64,000 bases of DNA from Oscheius dolichura (Eukaryota; Nematoda; Chromadorea; Rhabditida; Rhabditidae), in assembly GCA_932521035.1 (NCBI GenBank), contig OW051492.1, forward strand, positions 1,674,001 through 1,738,000, written 5' to 3'. Shown here one piece after another: positions 50,601 through 62,600 of this stretch (positions are counted from its first letter, which is position 1; each line of letters begins with the position of its first letter). The notes beneath the pieces are model-generated. The model ran no database searches. It saw only the letters and a list, made by a program, of their open reading frames with translations, and was not told where the DNA came from. The position numbers and the translations under genes were made by a program.

Positions 50601-53600
50601 ATTCAGCCGGAGAGGTCGACAGTTCTGCCAAGCTTACGGTCAAGAAGGCTAAACCAGGAGCTCCGAAGATTGTCAAAGGACTGGATGACCAGGTCGTCGC
50701 CAAGGGAGCTGCCCTCGTCTTTGAAGTCAAAGTGGAAGGCGAGGTAGACGAGGTCCGCTGGCTGAAGGATGCCAGTCCCGTTGGAGCCCATGCTGTGATT
50801 GAGAAACTGGACAACAACACCTACCGGCTGACAATTCTCAAGGCCGATCTCCCTGATGCTGGTCACTACTCCGTGGAGCTGATTAATGATGGAGGGAAGG
50901 CCAAGTCCGATGCTAAAGGAGAAGTGGACGAGAAACCGGAGATCGTCAAAGGGCTGGAGGATACGATCATCCAGGAGGGAGACGACGATGTTCTCAAGGT
51001 TGAGGTCTCTACTCCCGTCAGGACAGTCAAATGGTACAAGAATGGTCAGGAGATCAAGCCTTCCAGCCACATGGAGCCAAAGAAGATCGGCCCGAAGAAG
51101 TATGAACTGGCGGTTAATAAGGCCCAACTGGACGATGGCGCTACCTACAAGGTTGTCCTCTCCAACGCCGCCGGAGAATGCGACTCCTCCGCTGCGCTTA
51201 CCGTAACCAAGCCGAATATTTTGAAGATGCTGGAAGGATTGAAGGACGTCGACGTCACTGAGGGAGAACCCCTCCAGTTGAAAGTCAAGGTCCAAGGAAT
51301 CCCGAAGACCGTCAAGTGGTATAAGAATGGACAGGAGATCACTCCGAACGATCGTGTCAAGACCAAAGAAAATCCAGAGACAGGAGAATTCTCCCTGGAG
51401 ATCCCAAGTTCCCAGAAGGCCGATGGAGCAGCCTACCGCGTCGTCCTGGCCAACGAGAAGGGCGAGGTGTACAGCGGCTGTGTGGCTCATGTAAAGGCCG
51501 CCAAGCCTGCCACCCAAGACGTCGGAGCCAATTTCCTCTCCCCCTTGAAGGATACCGAAGTGGAGGAAGGAGAAACCCTCACCCTCACCTGTAAAGTGGG
51601 AGGAGAGCCATTCCCCGACATCAAATGGGAGAAGGATGGCGTCCCATTGGAGAAATCTGACAGGATTACGATGAGGACAGCCCTGGATGGTACCGTAACC
51701 CTACGAATCCGTGACGCAAAGAAATCGGACTTCGGACAGTACAGAGTCACCGCCAGCAACCCTGCCGGCTCGGAGACTAGTGCCTGTGCCGTTACCGTCA
51801 AGGAGAAGGGGGAGGAGCCGACCAAGCCTCACTTCATCATCCCCCTGTCTTACACTTCCGCCACCGTTGGAACAAGGAAGGAGTTCACCGTCAAGGTGAG
51901 AGGCTTCCCCAAGCCTGAGCTCAAGTGGACCCTGAATGGCCAGCCTCTCCTGCCCTCAGAGAGAATAGAGATCGAAGACATCGGAGCGGGCAACTATTGC
52001 CTGACTATTAGAGATGTAAGGGAGGAGGACTTCGGAACCGTGAGGTGTACAGCCACCAATCCTTTGGGAAGTGACGAGACCTTCTGTGAATTCGAGAAGC
52101 AGGGAGACAGGACGCCAAGAGAACCGGGAGACGACCGTTATCCTCCCAGATTCAATGTTCCCCTTTGGGATCGCCGTATCCCTGTCAACGATCTGATGAC
52201 CATCGAATGCCACGTGGATGCCAAGCCCTTAGCGGAGATCACTTGGTTCAAGGATGGACAGGAGCTCAAATCTACGGAGAGATTGGAGATCAGGAATACG
52301 TCCGACGGAGCCTGTAGAATAAGGGTCGACCGCTTCCGGGAAGAAGACTGTGGAGTCTATAAATGTGTAGCCAAGAATGAGCTGGGAGTGGCGGATACCC
52401 AATCCACCTATTCTGTAGAAGTTACCGAAGAGATCGAGGAGGTTAAGAAGCATGAATTCGCACCGAAATTCAACCCAGGACTGGAAGATCGCGCTGTCAA
52501 TGTTGGCCAGCCGTTGAAACTATCTTGTAAGGTTACTGCCAACCCTCGGGCAGCCGTGACTTGGTATAAAGACGGCTTGCCATTGAGATCTGACGGTAGA
52601 ATCATCCTGGATTATGCTGATGACGGTAGCTGCTCTTTAACCATCCCGGAGACGAAGGAGAAAGATGAGGGAAGCTACCGCTGCGTGGCGACTAATGAAC
52701 ACGGCAGTATTAATACCAGCTGCCTGGTTACGGTAAAGGCTCCCAAGGTGGAGACAAAGAAGGAAGGAGAAGAGCCATTCTTCACCAAGAATCTGGTAGA
52801 TGCTTGGACTGATCGCGGCGAGACCTTCACTCTTAAATGCGCTGTCAAGGGAGATCCCTTCCCGGAGATAAAGTGGTACAGGAATGGACAATTGGTCAGA
52901 AACGGCCCCAAGAATATTATTGAAACATCTCCGGATGGTAGCTGCTCCCTGACGGTTAAGGAATGTACAATGAGCGATGAGGGAATCTACCGCTGCGAGG
53001 CGGAGAACAAGCACGGAAAGGCCAAGACCCAATCCACGGCTCATGTCCAAATGGCTCTAGGAAAGTCGGACAAGCCAAAGATGGAAGAAGGTTCCCCACC
53101 GAGATTTATCATCCCCCTAACGGATCAGACCATTACTTTGGGAGGAATAATCGACTTGGAGTGCAAGGTGGCCGGCCAGCCGATGCCCAGCGTCAAGTGG
53201 AGCAAGGATGGCGGCCCGATTTGGGAAGACGCTCGCTATGATTGGGATTTGGACGAGGCCAAGGGTGTTTATCATCTGAGGATCAGGAATTCTACCATCG
53301 CCGATGAGGGAACTTATCGCTGTGTAGCTACCAATGATTCCGGCTCCGCTACTACTAAATCCTTCGTGAGGATCGACGACGGCTTGGGCGCTGCTGCCCC
53401 TGGAGGGAAGACTGCCCCGCCGAGATTTACCATCAAGTTGGGAGATGCTAGGGCGACTGAAGGACAACCCCTTAAACTGGAATGCAAGGTTGAAGGCTTC
53501 CCCTTGCCAGAATTAACTTGGCATAAGGACGGAGCCCAGATCCAGCCATCCGACCGGGTACAGCTCTCAATGAGCCCCGATGGAACAGCCCGCCTGGTGA

Positions 53601-56600
53601 TCCCCTCCTGCAATATGGACGACGACGGCATCTACCGAGTCATCGCGACAAATCCTTCGGGAACAGCTTCCGACAAAGGAAATGCCATTGTCAAGCGGCT
53701 GCCAAGAGAATCCCCGGCTAGAAGATCGGCTGAAAGGGATCTGTATGACTCGAACAAGGCACCAAAACTATTGGAACCGCTGGAAAATGTCAAGGTACCG
53801 GAGAAGGAAGGCTTCAAACTACGGTGTAAATGGAGCGGAGACCCGAAACCGGCAATCAAATGGTTCAAGGATGGAGAGAGGGTCTTCCCCTATGGTAGAC
53901 TTCAATTGGTGAGTTTTTACTACCGTAATTTCCTTTGAAAAGCGCAATTTTTAAAAAGCCCGCTCTATAAATGCACCTCTTTATGAAACTGGCTAAAATT
54001 ATAGGAAAGTGAGTACTTTACTAGACATGTTTGGTATCAAAATGTAGAGCAGAATTTTCTCTATGAGACAGCATATTTTGTAAAATTTTTGATTTCAATA
54101 TAAGGAAACAGTGGAGGTTTTTAAAGTGGGGCGCATTTTCGGAGAGAGCTCGCCATTTAGCGCGGCTACAGTACCAAGCTAAAATCCAATTCCAATGTTT
54201 ATTTTTTAGGTGGAACACGATGACGGTGTGTGTGAGTTGATAATCGACTCGTCTACCCGCCACGACGCCGGTGGATACCGTTGCGTGGCCGAGAACAGCT
54301 ACGGTAGCGCCCGAACCACCTGCGACGTCATTGTCATTCGTGAGTTTTTCCCATATTTTCCTTTAAAATTTAATCAATTTCAGCTAAAGAACGAAAGCCC
54401 CGAGATATTGGAGCAGCCTTGGCTCAGGGAAAAGCCCCCGGTTTTACGATTCCCCTGACGATCAAGCGAGCCAAGCCCGGCCAGTCGGTCACCTTCGACT
54501 GTCTGCCCTATGGAACACCCTTCCCCACGATCAAATGGCTCAAGGATGGAATCGAACTGGTCGCTGACGAGAAGTACACCATGGAGTCACTGCCAGATGG
54601 AACACAGAAACTGACAGTCAAGGATGTCAACTTCATTTCTGAAGGCTACTTCAGGTACTGTAGCTTTTGGCCGTAGTGATCAAAAGCGTGCCCTGGTCGG
54701 TTTCTGCGCCATTTTTTTCCATTTTTCCGCATTTTCAAGCCTTTTGGGTATGTTTCCGTATTCAGCAGCTCATAATTAATTTAAAAAATATAAAAATTTT
54801 GAAGAAAATGCTGAAAAATATGAAGAAAATGAGGCATTTCCGTTGAATAGGGAAATCCGCCCGCCCGCTGTTTACAAACCGTTCTAACGTGGAAATAACG
54901 CTATTTTCAATCAGAAAAGAGCCTTTGGCTATTTATTCCAATCTAGAAAGAACTTATTATCATGTTTTTCTCTTATAGATGCGTGGCTACGAACGAGCAT
55001 GGAACAGCTTCAACCAAGGCGGAGCTCGTCGTCGAGGGTAAGTCGGGAGAGATCGGGGGAGATCAAAGGGGACCAGGGAGGATCAGGGACGAAATTTGCA
55101 AATGGCTACAGAATCAAATTGGGACAGAATCCGGTCGGCGTAGTGGTTGACCCATTTTCCACGTCGATTCATAACCAGGACGGCCAGAGCTCGGCGACCG
55201 AAGGGCATTCCCCGGTCCCAGTTGTGGTACTCCCAGGGTTGACCTAAAATTAACGGAGGTGAATCCAGTCAGGATCTTTTAAGGGTACTGTATGAGCTGC
55301 CAGAGAGCTCATAATTTATTCTAATGGGTCCCAAAGCGACCGCATTTATGAAAAATGGAAGATTTGTCAAAAGCGAGCTTTCCAGGACCCATTCCCGTAT
55401 TTTTTGAAATTGGACCGAAATTTGCGCCAATTCTTTTAAAAAAGCGACTTACCATCCATCCACCGCCACTTCTGTCCATTATTCGACTTCCCAAACGCTC
55501 CCAAGAAGGCAAAATCAAAGCCTTCATTCTTATCTCGAGCCAGCTCGGAGATAAAGACATTCTCCTTCTCACTGGTTACGGAAGCCAGCATCGCGTCCTG
55601 GTTATGGTCGTATCCTGGAACGAAAAGAGTTAGGCCTTAAACAGGTCCTGAAACTAAGATCTTTTTGGATACTGTAATCTGGTAATCGGGACTGGAACAG
55701 ACCTAATTGGAAGCAGCGATCATCGGCCTCCAGTATGGTCATATTAGTCTTAGATAGCACTCGATAACAGGATGCAGTCTCATTAAAGTAGACCCAATGT
55801 TTCGGACAGCGGTTCTCATACTGTCGACGGAGACGCTTCTCACAGATTACGGTAGCCAGCTGGTCGCAGGCCGCGTTCCTCCAATCCCCTCGAGACGTCA
55901 TCACCACGCAACGACGATGTCGACTGGCTGTGCCGTGTCCCGGTGCCCATTTGGAAAATCTAGCTACTTTTCCTTAAATTAACATGTGTTTTTTTGTAAT
56001 TAAAAGGCAGGATACCATTAGGCCAACGGAAAACAAAACCGGGACCGAAGAGGCCAGCCTGGCTGTCGAGGATGTCGAAACGGGCGCGGGCGTCTATCCA
56101 TGCGGTGGCGTCCGATTTTAACAGACCTGGAAACAAAGTCGTAATCAAGAATAAGGCGTTTCACATCCTAAAGTATTGGCGATCGTACCATTTATAAGAA
56201 AAATAGGAGAAAAAAAACGTTCAAGAAGCAAATTTCCTGCTTCTTACGGTACTTTTCCCATAACTAGAGCCGGCGCCTCCTAGATCGTCCAAAAATGCGC
56301 CGCATGTATTTTCGCTCCGGGAAATTTCCCGGCTACCGTAATCAAGAATACCTTTGGAAGTCTTCCCTAGAGTTTCAAGGGGCCTGCCTGGCTGGGGTAG
56401 TCAATAATTGTTATCCTCTCGGGGCCATCAGTTATTTTAGGAAAAATCCCCGCGAAACGATTCGGTAGCCCGATCCCCTGCACCCGTAAAGTCTCAGCAG
56501 GAGGATCATCTTTATTCAAAACAGTTACAACACTGTAACTTTGTCTTGCCGAGACTTTACGGGTGCAGGAGATCGGAATATCCAAACTGGAGGCAACCCA

Positions 56601-59600
56601 AGGGTGAGATCTGGAGGTTCCCTTCCCTTTCCCTACCTGTCATCTGTTTATTCTCTGCATCGGTTTCCACTCTCAACAGATGCGAGGCATTATCCTGCTT
56701 CGAGCAGTAGTGTGCCCCTTCCCCGTGGGTCATCCTCTTCTTTGTCACTAGGTAACATGCCCTACCGCCGGCTTCTGCTTGCCATCCTGGAAATTAGGCT
56801 AAGTACTGTAATTACTTGGTAAACGTACCTGTTGGACAGGCATCCTGTGTCCAAATGGCTGTAATCAGGATCGAGATGGAATAAAGGTGGAAGAACATTT
56901 GGCGGACGGCCTTGTTACCTCATTTAGACTGGAAAATATCCATTTTTCTCTAATTTAGAAAGGAAAAAATGACTTTTAGACCTTTAAACACGTCACAAAG
57001 ACAGGTATAGAGAATAAAAATACCCCCTTGTACCCTTTAATTTTCAAGAAATTGAGATGAAACCTCTTATTTTCAAGGAGGAATGATAAGAGCCGGCGGG
57101 GTGATGAAATTACCATTTTAAGAGTTTAAAAATCAGGAAAAAGGCGGAGAAAAGGTCTCAAGAAGATTATAAATTAATAAAATTTCAGGAGACCGATCAA
57201 TCGGCCGAGTTCCTATCGATTTGACCCCGTCGGAACCGGAAGAGAGCAAGCCAAGGATCAGACGAGGACTCTACAATATGAGCATCCATCAGGTACATTT
57301 CCCGCCATTTAAAACTATAAGATTACGGTAATTAGGCTCGTAGAAAAGGTGAAAATACCCTGACCCTACGAATTCAATTGTGACGTATCGTACGAAGCTC
57401 AAATTAAATGAGAGACTTCTGGGGTTGAAATTTGATTTTGTGTACTTGGCATTTAGTGGCGGCCGACAAGTGCTCTGAACTTATTGAGACGACGGCGGCG
57501 GCTGTGAAAGTGGCTGGAAAATAAACACTAAATCGCTGTTTTTACGACATTTTTAGCCGTTTGAACGCCGCGGCAGAGGGGAGTGCGCGGTGTTTAGCCC
57601 GCGTAAACGGAAAGCAGCGGTTAGAAGGGAAAATAGCAATTCCACCGGGGAATCTCGTTCTAAAGAGAAAATTAATGATTTTTCATTCGTTTTTTTTATG
57701 AAATGCAAGTTTTAGACAGCATTTTAAAGGTCTAAATAGCATAAAATCGTATATTTTTGTTATTTGAATGGGTCAAAAGTGAAAAATGCCCCCGAATTGC
57801 GGGTAAAATCACTATGTGAGGGGGGAAAAGCCAAATTCTTCTAATTCTGGAGTAAAATAATAAATTTCTCCATATTTTTCCTAATCTGTTCCTCGTAAAT
57901 TACTGTATACGGAGCATTTTGCGGTTTCCAGCCAGGATTACGATATTCCCGCCATGTCTGTCTAGAGATGACGGATCAAAAAGTACGTTACCCTTTTGGG
58001 CAGCGTTTAGGCGGGAAGTAAAGTCCACAAGGGGAAGAGAGAGAGAGAGCGAAAATCGGTCTGTGCTGAGAGGGCGAGAGAGCCGGAGAGCGGACAAATT
58101 TGCCCCCGGTGTGTCCCGCCATTCTGCCTAATGCGCTCAGGTGTAAAATTGTTCCCAGCCGGTCGGTTAACAGCCAACTAGGGGGCTACGTAATATCCGG
58201 GGGTCCCTATTCCGGGTCTTGGTGGGAAAGACTCCTAGAAATAGGCGTTTAATAGCTAGAGGAGGGATTAAAGAATGGAATAAGACAGGGGAGGCAGGAG
58301 AACACCCAGAATAAATACGGGGAGCAGGTAAGGGCCAAGGGGGGCGGGGTCAATTTACGAAATGCACCCCAAATAATGAGTCAGACGGCGGGGGAAAGAG
58401 CCAAGTTAAACAGGTTAAAAATCCCCGCTTCCCACACAGAAAATCTAATTTTTTACTATTAAATGAGCTGTTTTTTTTTTCAGGGAAGTGTTGTGGAGAT
58501 GATCGTCTGCGCCACCGGATGGCCAACACCGACGGTCAAATGGTACAAGGACGGAGAGGAGATAATTTCGGATGGTCCTGAAGGGAAGAGAGTCATCTTC
58601 ACCGATGAGAGAGGCATTCATCATCTTGTCATACTCAATTGGTATGTTTTTAGCCGAAAAAAATGAGAGAAATAGTCAAAATGGCGAGAGAATGGGTTAC
58701 GAGACGCGCGCTCTTCTCAATCCTGCCAGTTGCCGAGATTTTACGGGTGCGCGCGCTAAATTTCCCAAGCGTTTTACTTCGCGACTTAAAAATGCTATAA
58801 CTTTTGATAGACAAAACAAATTTTAATAAATTTTAATCCACATGAAAGAGCACAAAATTCTCTATTTAATGACTGTAATTTCGTTTTCAGTGGACCTGAA
58901 GACGAAGGAGAATATTCCCTAGAAGCGACAAACAGGCTCGGCTCTGCAAGAACAGAAGGAGCATTGAATATCATTCGTCCCAGGACAGTTGGCGATGATT
59001 ACGGCGAATACGAGCGGGGTGGAATGCCATTCCCTCCAGGATTCGTGCGTCAGCTTAAAAATAAGCACGTCTTCAACCACATGCCGACGATCTTCGACTG
59101 TCTCGTCGTTGGCCATCCGGCTCCCGAGGTCGAATGGTTCCATAACGGGAAGAAGATCATCCCCGATGGGAAGAGGGTCAAGATCCAGTCCTGTGGCGGT
59201 GGAAGCCATGCTATAATCATCCTGGATACGACCCTCGACGACGCTGGAGAATACGTGGCCGTGGCCAAGAATTCCCACGGCACTGCCTCCTCCTCCGCCA
59301 TTTTGGATGTTACCGTACCCCACTTGGATAATATCAAATTCAACGGGGAGATCGACGTGACCCCCTACTTGACAGAGGAATACGGATTCAAGAAGATCAA
59401 CGTCGCCAGTCTCCCCACGCCGCCAGATAGGGGGCCATTCATCAAGGAGGTCACCGGACACTATCTGACCCTGTCATGGATCCCCACGAAGCGGGCACCA
59501 CCCCGGTACCCGCAGGTCACCTACGTTATTGAGATCCGAGAACTGCCCGAGAAGGAATGGACTCTGGTAAGCGGATTTTTTTGATTTGTTACGGTACTGA

Positions 59601-62600
59601 GAAGATAAATATGGGTCCTGAAGCGAAGGGGCGCGTTTAGCCGGACTCGGACCGTTGTAAAGCTATTTTGAGGGTCCTGATAGCGTTTATACTGGGATTT
59701 TTTGGGTTTCTAGAAAGGGCACAGTGCCCTCTAAATATAACCATGGCCCCCGAAGCGAAAAATCTTGATTTGAAAGAGAAAAGAGCGCGCCAAGGGGCGC
59801 AATCGTCCCAGGAGCCGTATCGCTCCGTTTTTGAGATTCCTGGTAGCTTTTTTATGGATTTCTCCTAATTTAAAATGGTTTTATGGGTGAGTAATAAAGC
59901 TGTCAAAGGTCTGTGGCTTCTGGCACGGGCCTTGAAAGAAATGCGCGCGAATTTGAAAAAGAAATAGCTCGCCAAAGGAGGCAATAACTCCAGGACCGCC
60001 GCCAAGCCGTTTTGAACCCCAAATGGCAGCCAATTTTTTGGAATTTTCGGCGGTTTTAGGATTTTCCTCCCTTGTCTAACAAATTTTCGAGCCTTTTAAT
60101 GAATAGTTTAATTTTCAGCTGGACTACAACATCCCTGAGCCCGTTTGCAAGGTCCGTAACTTGGAACTGGGTAAATCCTACCAATTCCGAGTCCGCGCCG
60201 AGAATATCTACGGTATTTCGGATCCGTCACCGGCTTCTCCTCCATCCAGGTACCCCTTATCCTATTTAGACCTTTAAAAATTCCAAAATTTTAGGCTAAT
60301 GGCCCCGCCACAGCCTGTTCTAGACAAGAGGACGAAGAAAGTCATCCCGCTGCTGGATCCCTACGCGGAGAAGGCTCTCGACCTGGCTCATGCTGAACAA
60401 TACGGTAGCTATCCCCCTCGGGACTAATTTAATCTGGGGATTTTCAGCCTGCGCTCCGTGGTTCTCTCCAGGAGTTGTGGAGAAGCGCTACTGCGCGGAG
60501 AACGATACCCTGACGCTAATTTTAAATGTCAGCGGCTATCCGGACCCCAAAATTCAGTGGAAATTCCGCGGCTGGGACGTGGACACCACGACGCCGACCA
60601 GCAAGTGCAAGGTCTATACTTATGGAGGAACAGAGACGACGCTGACCATTACTGGCTTCGGAAAAGAAAATGTCGGACAGTATCAGTGTCTCGCGACGAA
60701 TAACTACGGCGAGGCACAGCAGAACATCATGGTGGATATGGCTAGTCAGTTTAGAATACCGTAACCCAAATGAGGAGAGAATATTTCAGCCCGGCCCAGC
60801 TTTATCCAACCACTGATCAATAAGACCTTCAGTTCGGCACATCCGATGAAATTGGATGTCAGGGTGGAAGGAGAACCTTTCCCCGAGTTGAAATGGATGA
60901 AGGTAGGCTATTACCGTAATCTTGGAAACTTTGAAAAACGCGCGCAATTCGAAAACATGAGCGGTAAGCGCGCTCCATTCAAATCGCGCCGTTTTTATCG
61001 TTTTTGTACCATTTTTTGATATTTTTAAAATGTCTACAGTGTGGCAATTATTGTAGAGACAAAAAAATAGAAGAAATCCCTGAAAATTACAATAAAAAGC
61101 CGAGGAAAGGAGCGCATTGGATTTTGTTAATTGGAGTGCGGTTACAAGCGGTGTTATCCGATCAAATACAGCATTTTTCACGTAATTTTTACTCTAACCC
61201 TTATCTTTTAATGGAATACCATAAGAAAAATAAACCAAAACTGGAAAAACAACAAGAAAATTGGGGAAAACGCAGTTGTGCCAGACTGTTTACGGAGAGC
61301 ATTTCGCTAGCTGCTACAGTAATTTAGGATAGAAAATATATAATTTTGGAGGTTTTTAATGATTGTCTTCAGGAATGGCGTCCAATAGTCGAGTCCTCCC
61401 GTGTGAAATTCGTCCAAGATGGTCCGTATCTCTGCTCACTGATCATCAACGACCCCATGTGGAGGGACAGCGGCATCTACAGCTGTGTGGCGGTCAACGA
61501 CGCCGGCCAAGCGACAACCAGCTGCACGGTTACTGTAGAGGGTACTGTATATTCTATATTTATCCCTTTTTTGAAAAAATCAAATAATTTGGTCAAAAAA
61601 CGGGGCAACTCTTTTCAGGAGAACTGTTGAAAGAGCCGCGGGACTGTCGGATCGGCGGCGGCGATTGGGCGCCCGTTCAAATTGATAATAACTTTTTTGA
61701 ATGTAAATTGAAGAAATTAACAAATGGCAGAATTCTATAAATAAATAATACAATATATTAAAAAGAAATCCAGTGGTTGAATTCTCATAAAAACTCGAGA
61801 AATGGTGACGAATAGCCTGCCCTTGAATCTCCCGCAGTTTTTTCGCTATGGCGCGCGCTTACTAGCGATTTTTTGGAAGAAATACAGTAACCAGCCGATG
61901 GATAACGTCCATACGCTTCAGAATACCATCCAAAACTGTATAAAATTACATTCAAACCCAAAAATCAGCGAGGAAATGGCGCGGCGCACGACTTACCAGT
62001 CTAACTGCCCACCTATGCCATTTTCAGCGCTTTTGAGTTATTTTTTGAACTTTTTACACATTTAGCAACTAAACTGGACCTTTAGGACGCTAAAAATATG
62101 GCATATTGCTTAAAATTATACGAAAAATGGAGAAAAATGGGCTCTCCCGGCAGTTAGGGCTAAAAATTGCGCGTCAACATTAAAATCTTGGATCTTTTGA
62201 CTTTTCGCTCGATTTTTTCGATTTTAACAGGGAAAAAACACTGTCATTAAACTAAAAAACGACTTACCGTATTCTCTAATAAAAAAACAATAAAAAAATC
62301 TTTATTTATTCATTTAAAAATAACCAAATTTTCAGCTGACGGCGATTACAACGACGTGGAACTGCCAAAGAAACGGGTGACAATGGATGCGCGAAAAGTT
62401 CGCGAAATCTACGAGATTGAAGAAGCAGATGAGAAGTAATCTAATCTAGTCTCTTCTTTCTTCTATTCCCTTTAATTTCCCCAAATTTCTATCCAACTGT
62501 TTTTTTTCTTATTATCTGTGATTCTGCCCCCCAGTGCCCTCCCTCCGGTTATATCTGTGTTTTATGTCGACCCCCCCCCCCCTATGGCTTTTGCTCAAAT

